From Bacteroidales bacterium (lineage in GTDB: Bacteria; Bacteroidota; Bacteroidia; Bacteroidales; UBA932), in contig JAGAFU010000013.1 in NCBI GenBank assembly GCA_017627955.1, positions 1-64,000 of the forward strand: DNA of 64,000 nucleotides. The letters run 5' to 3'. The first letter of the stretch is position 1. Each line of letters starts with the position of its first letter. Both the position numbers and the translations under genes were made by a program. The notes beneath the pieces are model-generated. The model saw only the letters and a list, made by a program, of their open reading frames with translations, did no database searches and was not told the origin of the DNA. Shown piece after piece: positions 35,486 to 46,582 of the stretch.

Positions 35486-38400
35486 CACGTCCCGCCGGAA
35501 GCGCTTCTTCATCCGCGTTCTTTCCGAGCCAAACTTTAAACCAGCCTTCCTCAACGCCGAACTTCATGTCCTTGTCCCACATGGCGAAACGGCGGTAAGG
35601 AACCTCGATCTCGACATCTTTGCTCTCTCCTGGCTTCAACGAGACACGCTTGAAGGCAGCCAGCTCTTTCATCGGCCTGACCACTGAGGCTTTCACGTCG
35701 TGGATATAAACCTGGACAACCTCGTCACCCTCAACATTTCCGGTGTTGGTCACCTTGACCTTAACCTTGAGAGGCTCATCCTTCCCAAGAGACTCGGGAA
35801 TCTGGAAGTCGCTGTATTCGAATGTTGTATAACTGAGGCCAAAGCCGAAAGGATAAAGCGGTTTACCGTCATTCTCAATGTATCCGTAACCTCGTCCGCT
35901 TGGCTTGATGGCATAGTACATAGGTGTCTGGCCTATGTCCTTGGACCAGGTTATTGGAAGGCGTCCTCCGGGAGTCCTCTTTCCGGTCACGACATCAGCT
36001 ATCGCCTTACCGCCCTGCTCTCCGGGATACCAAGCCTCGAGGACCGCGGCCGCTCCATCCACCCAATCGGTGATGTCGATGATACCGCCGTTCTGAAGGA
36101 CGACGATCACGGGTTTCCCGGTGGCTATCAGATCACGCACCATCTTCTCCTGGTCGATAGTGATGTCCTGAGCCCGCTGGAAGTCAATGACCAGTCCGCC
36201 GGTCACATCCCGGTCACGGACCTTCGCCGCCGGAAGCTTGAAGCTGCTGCGGTCACGACCTTCATCCTCGATTATCGAAGGGAAGAAGAACAACACGTCG
36301 CAAGAGCCAGCGAGAGACCTGACGTCCTGTCCCCCTTTGTTCAGGATAACTTGCGCGGACCCTTCGAAAGCCTCCCGGAGTCCTTCCAGGGGTGTCACCC
36401 CGTCACCTTCGAAGCGTCCTCCTGAACGTCTGTAATTGCCCAGGCTCAGGTCGTCAGCCGCAGGACCGAAAACACCTATCTTCCTGACACTCTCCGGTTT
36501 AAGAGGAAGGATTCCGTCGTTCTTTAGCAGTGTCATGACCTTGCAGGCAGCCTCATAAGCAAGCTGCTTATGCTCCTCGGTGCGAACCATGGAAGCCGCC
36601 TTATCAGGATCCACGTAGGGATCGTCGAAAAGCCCGAGCTCAAACTTAAGGCGCAGAACCCGGCGCACAGCCTCGTCAAGGGTCTTCTCGCTGACCTTCC
36701 CTTGCTGAACAAGATCCAGAAGCCCGAGGGAAGTGATGTGCAGTTCCACGTCAAGACCATTCTCCATACAAAGGGCAAGAGCCTCATCTTCCGTATCGGC
36801 CAGTCCGTGATGGCGGCGGACGATGTCCACAGCGTCATAGTCGGTGACCACTATTCCCTTGAACCCCCACTCTTTCTTGAGGATATCATTGAGCAGAACG
36901 CCGTTGCAGCTGGCAGGAACGCCGTCCACCGAGTTGTAGGACGACATGATTCCCCTGGCGCCTCCTTCCTCAACGCAGGCCCGGAACGGCTCCAGGTAGA
37001 CTTCGCGGAGCACCCTCCAGGAGTTGGTGGAAGCGTATGAGTCACGGCCGCCTTCGCCGTAATTGTCCACATAATGCTTGGGAGTAGTGACAATTCCTCC
37101 CTCTTCAAGCGCCTTCACGAAAGCCACGCCCATCGCGGAGTTCAACAGCACATCCTCACCATATCCTTCCTGGGTCCTGCCCCAGCGGGGATCCCTGGAA
37201 ATGTTGACCACGGGAGATAAAACATGACGCACTCCCACGGCCCTGACCTCCTGGGCGATAACTTGGCAGACGCGGTTGTAGAACTCATCGTCGAAAGTGG
37301 CAGCCATACTGATACTCTGAGGGAAACTGGTAGCTTTGCCCCACATCGCCCCGTGAAGAGCCTCGCAGTGCTGCAGCACGGGGATTCCCCACCGGTTCGC
37401 CAAAATGGAGAGGCGGGTGTCCTCGTTGATCACTTCGGCCACCGATTTAGGATCGGGGGTGATGTTCCTGTCCGTCAGGAAAGGTGCTGGAGTACGGATA
37501 AGTCCCTTGGTATAGTCCCTTTTGTCCAATTCCTCGACTTCAACAAGTTCGGCACTGACCTGGCACACTTTCTCTTCCAGGGACATCCTGCCAAGCAGAT
37601 CCTCCACCCTCTTCTCAACGGGTTGGTTCTTATCCCTGTACAGGAAGTTACCAGCCTCGAAGACCGGGCCGTTACCAAGGTCAAGGCTGTATTTGCCCGG
37701 GCCAAGGTTCCTGATATAATCCGCCCACGGGATATTGACATGGGCCAGAGAGCCTTCCGGCACCTCCACATCCATGTGGATGGCTTTCCCGTCGCGCTTG
37801 AACGACACAGCCACAGTTCCCTTGACGGTCGGGAAGGACAGACTGCAGTTATTGAATATATGCTCGTCAGGAGAAATCGAGAACCTCCTCCAACCGGCCT
37901 GGATTGGCGCTATTCCGAACATCTTCGCCGGCAGCACGGCCAGGGGACCACCGCTCCAGGCATGGTTCACGCTTCCGCAATCCCAGTCCCCGTCCACTCC
38001 CACGTTCCATCCTTCAAACAGGGTGTCGTAGTCCGGATGGTTGACGATGAAATCGTATCTCTTGCGCTCACGCTCAAGGGCATAGTCGCCGTGTCCGATG
38101 CGGAACAGGGCCTCCATCACGTATTTCTCCATATAGGGGCTGGCATGCTCCTCTTTCTTGAGAACCTCGAAAATCGCGTCATACTTGTCTTTCCACGCTA
38201 TCCCGGCCACGACAGCGAGAGCCTGTACCCGATCGTCTGTCTCACCCTTGTAATCCGGATGGCGATAGCAGGTTCCAGTCCAGCAGATCCGGTTGATAGC
38301 GTTCTTGAGGTCGTTCATACGGCCGCGGTAAACCCTGCCGGTGACAATCTCGCCAAGCATGTCTTCCATATAAGTGACTGACTGGAGCGCAAGGATGTAC

Positions 38401-39923
38401 CACATGTTCTGAAGCAGGCGCATGTCTTTATTGTCTCCCCAGTCTCCCCAGTTCCAGTCGCCGTCGTGCCACTCCAGGAGCCCGTCTTCGCCCACCTTGT
38501 ATGTCTCCAGATATCTCTTGATCGCTGGCAGGACATATTCGATGGTGGCCCTGTCTCCTGTGTTCATGTAATAGTTCCAGAAACCGTACACTCCGATAGC
38601 GGCCAGCATCTGGCATGGAAGTTCCACGCCGTAGTTGCCGGGGATCGGGGAAAAGAGAATATCGTCAGGCCTCTGCCAGTCGACGAGCTCCCGCATTCCT
38701 TTACGGATGAGGGCATGCAGCGAGGGAGTGAATGTGTAGAAAGCCTCGCCGGAGATGGTCACGATGTCTCCCCACCACTGTCCCCTCTCACGATCGGGGC
38801 AGTCGAAGAAATTATCGCGGGCGTTGACATATATCGTACGTAAACCCTTCTCCCAGAACTTATTGAAGAAAGGATCATCACACTCGAAATGGCCATCGGC
38901 CACGGTGTCATACCCGGTCTCGCGGTACTTCACTCCGGTGACTTTCGCCCCATGTTCCACAGTCAGGATGATCCTCATGCCGTTCATCCATCCGAGGGAC
39001 TCATATTCCTGGGATCCCGCTTTCGTGATATACTCGGCCCTGACGCACTCCTCTCCAACATGCGCGTGGTCAGTCTCGATCAGGATCCTATGGCCTCCGG
39101 TCTCGTCATCCACAACGAGAACCGGAGTCATCTGCATATTGTAAGGGAGCTTGGCGATGACTGTGTCAGCCTCCGCTCCGGGACGGGTCTCGAAAGCCAC
39201 CTCCTTGATTCCGAAGTCTTTCCAAAACGGGATGGGACGGCTGTGCAGCTTGCCAAGGGAGCCTTCAAGAACGGTTGATGGGGCAAAACCCTCAGTGGAA
39301 CCGGTCTGCCAACCTTCAATGTCTTTTCTCGCGTCGAAGGATATGCTGCTCTCCGAAAGCCGTAAATTCGGTTCGGGACAGTTGGCCGTACCGTACGACG
39401 GATGGACACGGCTGAGCCAGCTCTCATCACTTTGCAGTCCTATGGACGGGCAACTGAACCAAAGCTGGGCCTCTCCGCTTCCTTTATGGGAGAAACCATC
39501 CTTCCCGAAATACCAAAGCAGCAATGCCAGCTTGTTCTCTCCCCTTTTGAGATAAGGGGCAAGATCCACCTCATCGAAATAACTGTCAGAGGGATTAGGA
39601 CCTCTCTTGAGCTGACCTTCGAAAACGACCATCTCGCCGTTGATCCACAGCCAGTACTTGCTGTCCACCGCGATCCTCGCCGGGACACTCCCAGGGATGC
39701 TCTTGAGGTTGAAATCCTTCCTGAAAGCTATCCATTTGTTCGGAGCGTCCGGTCCGGAATCAGCAGAAGTGATTGTAGCCTGGGAATCCAGGACTATATC
39801 CTCCGGAGTGAAAACGGCATCCACCTTGGCAGTCTTCTTGTCCTGACCGCCACATGAGGCCAAGGTAAGAGCCAGAATCAGGACCGACAGGCGCAAAGCC
39901 CATGCGAAACATCTTTTACCCAT
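35472..39923 (-). CDS. GH78 alpha-L-rhamnosidase - GH3 beta-glycosidase fusion lipoprotein
   Basis: A single 1,483-residue lipoprotein (lipobox LTLASC). Residues about 40-740 form a GH78 enzyme: N-terminal jelly-roll (KYWLWINGEMVVFEGQLKRG), then the barrel with DNFFDCPDRERGQWWGD (about 368-384) carrying the general-acid region, and NHAWSGGPLAVLPAKMFGI at the barrel end. Residues about 758-1483 form a complete GH3 enzyme starting DKNQPVEKRVEDLLGRMSLE, with nucleophile Asp1028 in IVVTDYDAVD and a C-terminal Fn3-like domain. The GH3 half is a close paralogue of the next gene upstream (39941-42208). The fused pair could remove rhamnose and the sugar beneath it in sequence. Confidence 0.92.
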   Translation of the reverse strand: MGKRCFAWALRLSVLILALTLASCGGQDKKTAKVDAVFTPEDIVLDSQATITSADSGPDAPNKWIAFRKDFNLKSIPGSVPARIAVDSKYWLWINGEMVVFEGQLKRGPNPSDSYFDEVDLAPYLKRGENKLALLLWYFGKDGFSHKGSGEAQLWFSCPSIGLQSDESWLSRVHPSYGTANCPEPNLRLSESSISFDARKDIEGWQTGSTEGFAPSTVLEGSLGKLHSRPIPFWKDFGIKEVAFETRPGAEADTVIAKLPYNMQMTPVLVVDDETGGHRILIETDHAHVGEECVRAEYITKAGSQEYESLGWMNGMRIILTVEHGAKVTGVKYRETGYDTVADGHFECDDPFFNKFWEKGLRTIYVNARDNFFDCPDRERGQWWGDIVTISGEAFYTFTPSLHALIRKGMRELVDWQRPDDILFSPIPGNYGVELPCQMLAAIGVYGFWNYYMNTGDRATIEYVLPAIKRYLETYKVGEDGLLEWHDGDWNWGDWGDNKDMRLLQNMWYILALQSVTYMEDMLGEIVTGRVYRGRMNDLKNAINRICWTGTCYRHPDYKGETDDRVQALAVVAGIAWKDKYDAIFEVLKKEEHASPYMEKYVMEALFRIGHGDYALERERKRYDFIVNHPDYDTLFEGWNVGVDGDWDCGSVNHAWSGGPLAVLPAKMFGIAPIQAGWRRFSISPDEHIFNNCSLSFPTVKGTVAVSFKRDGKAIHMDVEVPEGSLAHVNIPWADYIRNLGPGKYSLDLGNGPVFEAGNFLYRDKNQPVEKRVEDLLGRMSLEEKVCQVSAELVEVEELDKRDYTKGLIRTPAPFLTDRNITPDPKSVAEVINEDTRLSILANRWGIPVLQHCEALHGAMWGKATSFPQSISMAATFDDEFYNRVCQVIAQEVRAVGVRHVLSPVVNISRDPRWGRTQEGYGEDVLLNSAMGVAFVKALEEGGIVTTPKHYVDNYGEGGRDSYASTNSWRVLREVYLEPFRACVEEGGARGIMSSYNSVDGVPASCNGVLLNDILKKEWGFKGIVVTDYDAVDIVRRHHGLADTEDEALALCMENGLDVELHITSLGLLDLVQQGKVSEKTLDEAVRRVLRLKFELGLFDDPYVDPDKAASMVRTEEHKQLAYEAACKVMTLLKNDGILPLKPESVRKIGVFGPAADDLSLGNYRRSGGRFEGDGVTPLEGLREAFEGSAQVILNKGGQDVRSLAGSCDVLFFFPSIIEDEGRDRSSFKLPAAKVRDRDVTGGLVIDFQRAQDITIDQEKMVRDLIATGKPVIVVLQNGGIIDITDWVDGAAAVLEAWYPGEQGGKAIADVVTGKRTPGGRLPITWSKDIGQTPMYYAIKPSGRGYGYIENDGKPLYPFGFGLSYTTFEYSDFQIPESLGKDEPLKVKVKVTNTGNVEGDEVVQVYIHDVKASVVRPMKELAAFKRVSLKPGESKDVEIEVPYRRFAMWDKDMKFGVEEGWFKVWLGKNADEEALPAGRVFVK

Positions 39924-39940
39924 AAATATTTATTTGATTA

Positions 39941-42208
39941 TCAAATATTTCCTCCTTTAACAAGCACTCTTCCACCATCGATTTTGTTCTCAGCGTCACG
40001 GCCAAGCCAAACTTCGAACCAACCTTCCTCAACACCGAACTTCAAGTCCTGGTCCCACATCGCGAAACGGCGGTAAGGAATCTCGATATCAACTGTCTTG
40101 CTTTCTCCCGGTTTAAGGGTTATCCTCTTGAAGGCCGCAAGCTCCTTGAGAGGACGCGCCACGGAAGCGAGCTCATCGTGGATGTAAGCCTGCACCACTT
40201 CGTCGCCTTCCACGGCTCCCGTGTTGGTCACTGTGACTTCAATCTTAAGGGCGTTGCCATTTTCAAGGGATTCGGCCATCTTCATGCCTGAATACTCGAA
40301 TGTGGTGTAGCTCAGGCCATAGCCGAACGGGAACAGAGGCTTGCCATCGTTCTCGACATATCCGTATCCTCGGCCGCTGGGCTTGATGGAATAGTAGTAC
40401 GGATTCTGTCCCATTGACTTCACCCAGCTGATAGGCAGACGGCCTCCGGGGTTGACAGTGCCGGTGATCACGTCGGCGATAGCCTTGCCGCCCTGCTCTC
40501 CGGGATACCAAGCCTCCAGAACCGCGGCTGTCTTATCGACCCAATCAGTGATGTCGATCACAGAGCCGTTCTGCAGCACGACGATCACAGGCTTCCCGGT
40601 TGCGATAAGGTCACGCACCATCTTCTCCTGATCGATATCTATTTGAGTCAGTTTCGTGTCATCGATGATGACACCATGAGACTCCTCACTTCCCACTGTC
40701 ATGTGGGTGGAAGGCAGTTTGAAGCTGCTGCGGTCCGCTCCTTCATCCTCGGTGATAGAAGGGAAGAAGAACAACACGTCACTGATCCTGGCCAAAGAGG
40801 CGACCTCCTGTCCAGGCTTGTTCAGTACCACATCGGCAGTGCCCTTGAAAGCGTCTTTCAATCCCTGGAAAGGGGTCATCGCGTCACCTTTCCATCCACC
40901 TCTCGGGCCATTGTAATCACCCAGGCTCAAGACATTCGCTCCAGGGCCATAAACTCCTATCCTTCTGACACTTCCGGGCTTCAAAGGCAGGATTCCATTG
41001 TTCTTGAGCAAGGTCATCGACTCTTTGGCGGCCTCATAGGCGAGATCCCTGTGCTCCTGGCTCCTAACGATCTGGGCGGCCTTCTCCGGATCCACGAGAG
41101 GCTCTTCGAAAAGGCCAAGCTCAAACTTTAGACGCAGAACCCTGCGGACACTCTCGTCAAGGGTCTTCTCGCTGACCTTACCTTCTTTCACAAGATCCAG
41201 AAGGCTCTCGCTAGTCCCGGCCAACTGCAAGTCAAGGCCGTTCTCGAGACAGAGCGCGAGGGCGTCATCGGTAGTCGGAGCCATCTTATGCGCGTCGCTC
41301 ACACCTTCAACTCCACCGTAATCGGAGACAACAATCCCTTTGAATCCCCACTCGTCCTTAAGGATGTCCTTAAGCAGGACGCTATTGCAGCTGGAAGGGA
41401 CACCGTCCACAGAATTATATGAAGCCATGATTCCCCTGGCTCCTCCATCCTGGACACAGGCTCTGAAAGGCTCAAGATAAACCTCCCTGAGAGCCCTCCA
41501 CGATGTCATGGAAGCAAAAGAGTCATGTCCACCTTCGCCGTAGTTATCGACATAATGCTTGGGGCTGGCCACAACGCCCTCTCCCTCAAGTCCCTTGACA
41601 TAGGCGACACCCATCAGGGAGTTCATCAGCACATCTTCGCCGTAGCTCTCTTGAGTCCTGCCCCAGCGCTGATCCCTGGTGATGTTCACCACGGGGGCAT
41701 ATACCTGACGCACACCGACTGCCCTGAGCTCTTTGCCTACCGCCTGTCCGACTCTGTTGTACAACTCATCGTCGAAAGTGGCGGCCATGCTGATACTCTG
41801 CGGGAAACAAGTGGCATAGCAACTTTGGGCTCCGTGCAGGGCCTCGCCATGCTGAAGGACGGGGATTCCCCAACGATTGGCCTCAATCGAGAGACGGGTA
41901 TCCTCATTAATTATCTCCGCAGCTGATTTTGGATCAGCGTCACGGCCAGCATCCGGAAGGAAATGGCCCGGATTCCTGACATGTCCCTTGGAGTAATTCC
42001 TCTTGTCCCAGTCATTAGGGAACAACAGCTGGGCGCTGATCTGGTCCACTTTCTCCTCAACGCTCATTCGGCCCAGAAGGTCGTCCACCCGTTTCTCCAC
42101 TGGAAGGGAACTGTCCTTGTAACGAGGCTCAGCACCCTCGCCACATGAAACCGCCACGGCCAGCGCGGCCGCGAGGGTAAGAGAATTGAAAAGTCTGTAA
42201 GCTCTCAT
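39941..42208 (-). CDS. GH3 beta-glycosidase lipoprotein
   Basis: This 755-residue lipoprotein (lipobox AVSC) is a three-domain GH3 enzyme: a TIM barrel beginning KDSSLPVEKRVDDLLGRMSV, nucleophile Asp296 in GIVVSDYGGVEG, an alpha/beta sandwich with KPVIVVLQNGSVIDITDWVD, and an Fn3-like C-terminal domain. The whole length aligns by eye with the GH3 half of the downstream fusion (shared SFPQSISMAATFDDE, YGEDVLMNSLMGVA, YPFGFGLSYTTFEYS-type segments). The pair arose by duplication. Likely targets are beta-glucosides or beta-xylosides. Confidence 0.93.
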   Translation of the reverse strand: MRAYRLFNSLTLAAALAVAVSCGEGAEPRYKDSSLPVEKRVDDLLGRMSVEEKVDQISAQLLFPNDWDKRNYSKGHVRNPGHFLPDAGRDADPKSAAEIINEDTRLSIEANRWGIPVLQHGEALHGAQSCYATCFPQSISMAATFDDELYNRVGQAVGKELRAVGVRQVYAPVVNITRDQRWGRTQESYGEDVLMNSLMGVAYVKGLEGEGVVASPKHYVDNYGEGGHDSFASMTSWRALREVYLEPFRACVQDGGARGIMASYNSVDGVPSSCNSVLLKDILKDEWGFKGIVVSDYGGVEGVSDAHKMAPTTDDALALCLENGLDLQLAGTSESLLDLVKEGKVSEKTLDESVRRVLRLKFELGLFEEPLVDPEKAAQIVRSQEHRDLAYEAAKESMTLLKNNGILPLKPGSVRRIGVYGPGANVLSLGDYNGPRGGWKGDAMTPFQGLKDAFKGTADVVLNKPGQEVASLARISDVLFFFPSITEDEGADRSSFKLPSTHMTVGSEESHGVIIDDTKLTQIDIDQEKMVRDLIATGKPVIVVLQNGSVIDITDWVDKTAAVLEAWYPGEQGGKAIADVITGTVNPGGRLPISWVKSMGQNPYYYSIKPSGRGYGYVENDGKPLFPFGYGLSYTTFEYSGMKMAESLENGNALKIEVTVTNTGAVEGDEVVQAYIHDELASVARPLKELAAFKRITLKPGESKTVDIEIPYRRFAMWDQDLKFGVEEGWFEVWLGRDAENKIDGGRVLVKGGNI

Positions 42209-42215
42209 CGTATTA

Positions 42216-44618
42216 TCAGAATTTAATGATACTCGGTTTCCCTGCCTTGAAACTAACTTTCTTTATCTTATCCCCGTAACGCACAGGATATTTGCATGTG
42301 TTGTCGGGGGTAATGGTCGCGCTCTGGAGGACACCGTCCTTCCAAGTGATGTCCACCGTGAAACCGCCTCTTGCCCTGAGGCCTTTGACCCGGCCGTCAG
42401 CCCATGACTTGGGTATTGCCGGAAGTAAGTGAATCTCACCGGCATGGGACTGGATAAGCATCTCGGCTATACCGGAAGTACCACCGAAATTACCGTCGAT
42501 CTGGAACGGCGGGTGAGTGTCGAAGAGGTTTTTCTGGGTAGACTTGGCAAGCAGGGCGTCAACATTGGCTCCCGCCTCCTCACCGTCCCGCAGACGAGCG
42601 TAGAAATTGATCAGCCACGCCCTGCTCCAGCCGGTGTATGATCCCTGACGAGTGACTGGATCCTCATTGTATTTGCGCCGGCGCTCAATCGTGCGCTTCG
42701 CGGCGGCGAATATCTCAGGATTCTTGTCCGTGATCATCGTGCCGGGATAGAGGCCGAAAAGATGGGACATGTGGCGGTGGCCAGGCTCCATTTCCTCATA
42801 ATCCTCAATCCATTCCTGGATGGTGTCGTAACGCTTGCCTATCTTGAGAGGAGGGAGCTTCGCCATAGCCTCCTTGACCTTGGTCCGGAAAGCTGGATCG
42901 TCTCCAAGGATCTCTGAAGCCTTTATCACGGCTTGGAAGAGCTCGTGGGCGATCTCGATGTCCATTGTCGCTGAATATGTGAGATTGTAAGTCCCTTTCT
43001 TTCCCGGAAGCCTATAGCCGTTCTCGGGCGAGTTGGACGGGGCTGTGGCAAGGTAGCCGTTCTTGTCCGTGATCATGAAAGAAAGGAGGAACTCGACGGA
43101 CTCCTTCATCGCCGGATAAGCCTGGTCCCTCAGATAATCCTTGTCCATCGTGAACAGGTAGTGGTCCCACTGGTGAAGGGTAAGCCAGGAGCCAGCGATA
43201 GGGAAGGTTCCCCAGCCGACTCCGTCGCTGATAGAAGTGTGCCCGAACAAGTCGGCCACATGATTCACGGTCCATCCTTCAGCGCCGAATGTCTTGCTTG
43301 CAGTCACTCGGCCGGGTACCCGGATCGCGTTGATCCAGTTGGAGAAAGGAATGACTGTCTCGGAGAGGTTGCAGACCTCGGCCGGCCAGTAATTCATCTG
43401 GATATTGATGTTCGTGTGGTAGTCAGCGTTCCACGCGGCCTCGATGTCCTGGTTCCAAATGCCCTGGAGATTGGCGGGAAGCCTGCCGGGAGCTCTGGAC
43501 GAGCCAGCCAGCATGTAACGGCCATACTGGAAATACAATGCGGCAAGAGCGGGATCGGACTTACCTTCCCGCATTCTCGCAAGTCTCTCGTCAGTAGGTA
43601 CTTCCGACATTGAAGGATCGCCCAAAGTCAAGGAAACCCTGCCCATGATGGAGCTATGATCCTCAACATGTCTCGCCTTAAGGTCGGCGTATGATTTGCC
43701 CTCAACGGCTTTGAGCTGAGCGGCACAAAGAGCGGTAGGATCGATCGAACGGTCATAATCAAGTTTCGCCATGTTGTAGTCCGTGTTCATCGCTACAAGG
43801 ATAACCACCTCGTCCGCCTTGTCAACGAATATGGCGCTGCCGGTGTTGGTTAACGATCCTCCTTTATTGATGGCTTTTATCTTTCCCGCGAACTTCATGT
43901 GAACTCCGGGAGCTCCCTGATCCTTACCGGGGAGGTCGACCAGCTGGCCTTTTATGTCAAGACCGGAAGGACCGTCAGCGGTGACCGACACGTCCGTGGG
44001 ACGCTGGTAAGATATCTTGAATGTCAAAGCGCCAGGCTTGTCAGCGGAGATTTTCACGACCACTATGTTATCGGGAGCCGAGGCGAACACCTCACGGGTG
44101 TACTTCACATCCCCGGCCTTGAAGGTGGTGACATTCAGTCCCGACATGACATCAAGTGAACGCTCATATCCACTTAAGCCTTCCGGGTAGAAATATTCGC
44201 CTTCCCTGGAGTCGCGTCTGAAGAAATCAATAAGCAGGTCTCCGAAAGTCTGGTAAGAGCGAATCCTCAAGGGATTTCCGGCCAGACTCTTGTTCGCCAG
44301 CGCGATGGCCTCCGGGACCTTGCCGTCTAGCAGCAGTTGTTGAAGCTCAGGCATTATTGCCGCCGAAGGGGCGTTGCCATCCTCTGGACACCCTGCCCAA
44401 AGACTCTCCTCATTGAGCTGGATAGTTTCATTCCAGGGGTTACCATAGACCATGGCTCCGATCCTTCCGTTTCCTACAGGAAGAGCCTCATTCCAGTCTT
44501 TCGCCTCCTGTTTGTACCACAATGTGGTCGTTTTGTCCTGCCCGGCATTAACTTTGGGCATCCCCGTCAGAGTGGCCGCCACCACGGCCATCCCGATCAT
44601 CAAAAACCTCCTTAACAT
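42216..44618 (-). CDS. GH95 alpha-L-fucosidase or alpha-L-galactosidase
   Basis: This 800-residue secreted enzyme (signal peptide ending MPKVNAG) starts its domain with [20 protein letters not shown], the GH95 hallmark. The catalytic region motifs are [14 protein letters not shown] (about residue 403, the two activating Asn), [10 protein letters not shown] (about 534, acid Glu) and [16 protein letters not shown] (about 707, Asp). It acts by inversion on terminal alpha-1,2-L-fucose or, in some Bacteroides members, alpha-L-galactose. It overlaps no neighbour, but the gaps are 7 and 24 bp. Confidence 0.93.
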   Translation of the reverse strand: MLRRFLMIGMAVVAATLTGMPKVNAGQDKTTTLWYKQEAKDWNEALPVGNGRIGAMVYGNPWNETIQLNEESLWAGCPEDGNAPSAAIMPELQQLLLDGKVPEAIALANKSLAGNPLRIRSYQTFGDLLIDFFRRDSREGEYFYPEGLSGYERSLDVMSGLNVTTFKAGDVKYTREVFASAPDNIVVVKISADKPGALTFKISYQRPTDVSVTADGPSGLDIKGQLVDLPGKDQGAPGVHMKFAGKIKAINKGGSLTNTGSAIFVDKADEVVILVAMNTDYNMAKLDYDRSIDPTALCAAQLKAVEGKSYADLKARHVEDHSSIMGRVSLTLGDPSMSEVPTDERLARMREGKSDPALAALYFQYGRYMLAGSSRAPGRLPANLQGIWNQDIEAAWNADYHTNINIQMNYWPAEVCNLSETVIPFSNWINAIRVPGRVTASKTFGAEGWTVNHVADLFGHTSISDGVGWGTFPIAGSWLTLHQWDHYLFTMDKDYLRDQAYPAMKESVEFLLSFMITDKNGYLATAPSNSPENGYRLPGKKGTYNLTYSATMDIEIAHELFQAVIKASEILGDDPAFRTKVKEAMAKLPPLKIGKRYDTIQEWIEDYEEMEPGHRHMSHLFGLYPGTMITDKNPEIFAAAKRTIERRRKYNEDPVTRQGSYTGWSRAWLINFYARLRDGEEAGANVDALLAKSTQKNLFDTHPPFQIDGNFGGTSGIAEMLIQSHAGEIHLLPAIPKSWADGRVKGLRARGGFTVDITWKDGVLQSATITPDNTCKYPVRYGDKIKKVSFKAGKPSIIKF

Positions 44619-44642
44619 ACTCTGTAGTTAATTATTAAACAA

Positions 44643-46574
44643 TTACTTATTCCACACAAAACGATAATTGAACCTGCGGTTCGGAGCCGTGTCTCCATGC
44701 AGGCAGAGGGAGATAGGATCCACAAGCTCGCCGGTGTTGTCGGCCCACTTGAAGTCGAAGCTCACGCTCTTTTTCCCGGAGAGGCCAAGAGCAGACCCTG
44801 GGATGGAGATTTCCATCTCCTTGCCGGACACGGCGTAAGACGCCTTGCATGCTTCCTTCCACGCGCCATTCTCATATCTCATGACCGAGGTCACTCCGTC
44901 CGGAGAGACATTCTTATTGACAAGAATATCATACCCGTACCAGCCGGTTCCGGAATCCTGGTCCGAATCGATCAGGAGCAACATCCAATCCTGATCCTCG
45001 CAAGGCGAGATGTCCGAGCCGCATTTCACATAGAAATACACATTGCCGTCTTTTCCAAGAGCCACCTTGGAGTCCTGTATGTCGTTGCGACCGGTCGAAT
45101 CCGTATAATGAAGTCCGGCATAGCCATCCCCGTCACGGAAGGTCACATCCCCCCTGGTGTCCCGGTAGGTCACCTTCACTCTATCCCAGTCGGAGAAACT
45201 TCCGTCCATCTTGATTCTATTGAAACCCTTGTTCACAGGAATCGGCCTAACGCCTTTATAACGACGGATGTTCTGGGCCATCTGCATGTAGTAGTTGTCC
45301 GTGTAGCCACCCTTCATCGGCTGGATAGTCCTGTTGAACTCAGCGTTGTACTGGTCCACGAATGCATAGGGACTGTTTTCACGTCCCATGAACCACGTGT
45401 CGCCGAAATGATATTTCCCGGCTGTCCACTCGTTCCAATCGTTGAGATAGATGAACGGCGGATCTACAGCCAAGGCATCCTCCCAACGTTCCTGGAAATA
45501 CAGGCCGTAAGCGGTCGGGTTCTTGACCGTCTTGCCAAGCCACGGGACATAGGCCTCAACGGGCATGTCATGCTCGTCGAGGGCTGGCTCACCGTTCGCC
45601 CTAGTCCAGGATTTCCCGACTCCCATCTTCGCGCCCTTCATGCCTAATGAATGTTGAGCCGGAGTCACGGCGCATTCCTCGACCTTGCCATTATGCTTGG
45701 AAGCCAGTTCTTCAGGCGACAAAGCCTTCACACGCTCATCATCCATACTATAACCGAAACTCCAGTTGTCCTCAGTTCCTACAAAGCGGCCTGGACCGTG
45801 CTCGTGATCCTTTCCCCACTCATAGTAGCCCCACCACATATTTCTCAAAGTGAAGAAATCGAATATCTCTGGAGGGTAGTCCGCGGCAGTGGTCTCAAAG
45901 TTCCCGGTAGCGTCTACGGAAGGATCCGCATTGTATAGCAGCAAAGGTTTCCCATCCCAATAGAACCAGAGATCGGAATACTTCCCTTCCTTGTAATACT
46001 TCTCATACAATGATTTCACCACTTTCACTGGATTGTTATTGTACGACCAGAACACGAATTGTGGAGTCCGGTTGCCTTCCTCACGCACTTTCCTCATGGT
46101 AGAGAATAGCAACTCCCACTCGTCCCAATAACATACACCGTTAGTGACATCCAATATGAGAACATCGACCCCTGCATCCTGGAGCATCGATAGATCCTTT
46201 CTCATCACCCACTCGTCCTGGCTGAGGAAATAGCCCATCTCAGGCTCTCCCCAATGGTAGCTGCCATATTTCCAGAGCGGATGGTGGGCATCCAACCTCG
46301 CGGAAGGGTCTTCCGCCAATATCTTGGTGACATCCGTATAAGGGCCGGGTAAGCCGTGGTTGCCTTTTCCGTGCCAGGTGATATAAAATATTCCCACAGC
46401 CCGCTCATGCCCTGTCTTCACATTACCTACCGAGTCCACCAGAGGCATCTGCCGGCCAAGGGCGTCAGTCGCGACCCAAGTGTCACTCATCAAGTCTGAA
46501 GGATCCGTATTCACGCCCCTCCCGCAAGCCGCGGCTATCAACAAAACGGAAACTATCAAAAAACGCTTTCCCAT
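44643..46574 (-). CDS. GH71/GH99-like lipoprotein with CBM9-like C-terminal domain
   Basis: This 643-residue lipoprotein (lipobox IAAAC) has a TIM-barrel-like first part (residues about 55-430) resembling GH71/GH99-like proteins: AVGIFYITWHGKGNHGLPGP, LQDAGVDVLILDVTNGVCYW, PFIYLNDWNEWTAGKY. The last ~170 residues (from about 465) look like a CBM9-type beta-sandwich (VYFYVKCGSDISPCEDQDWM, LLIDSDQDSGTGWYGYDILV). Reactions in the GH71/99 group are mostly endo-alpha-mannanase or alpha-1,3-glucanase, but I cannot name the substrate here. It sits between GH95 and GH43 with small gaps. Confidence 0.72.
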   Translation of the reverse strand: MGKRFLIVSVLLIAAACGRGVNTDPSDLMSDTWVATDALGRQMPLVDSVGNVKTGHERAVGIFYITWHGKGNHGLPGPYTDVTKILAEDPSARLDAHHPLWKYGSYHWGEPEMGYFLSQDEWVMRKDLSMLQDAGVDVLILDVTNGVCYWDEWELLFSTMRKVREEGNRTPQFVFWSYNNNPVKVVKSLYEKYYKEGKYSDLWFYWDGKPLLLYNADPSVDATGNFETTAADYPPEIFDFFTLRNMWWGYYEWGKDHEHGPGRFVGTEDNWSFGYSMDDERVKALSPEELASKHNGKVEECAVTPAQHSLGMKGAKMGVGKSWTRANGEPALDEHDMPVEAYVPWLGKTVKNPTAYGLYFQERWEDALAVDPPFIYLNDWNEWTAGKYHFGDTWFMGRENSPYAFVDQYNAEFNRTIQPMKGGYTDNYYMQMAQNIRRYKGVRPIPVNKGFNRIKMDGSFSDWDRVKVTYRDTRGDVTFRDGDGYAGLHYTDSTGRNDIQDSKVALGKDGNVYFYVKCGSDISPCEDQDWMLLLIDSDQDSGTGWYGYDILVNKNVSPDGVTSVMRYENGAWKEACKASYAVSGKEMEISIPGSALGLSGKKSVSFDFKWADNTGELVDPISLCLHGDTAPNRRFNYRFVWNK

Positions 46575-46582
46575 CTTATCCC

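Noticed and set aside
37224-38381. Long plus-strand frame (385 codons) opposite the GH78-GH3 fusion
   Set aside because: The fusion reads as continuous conserved domains on the minus strand; the opposite frame has no recognisable features.
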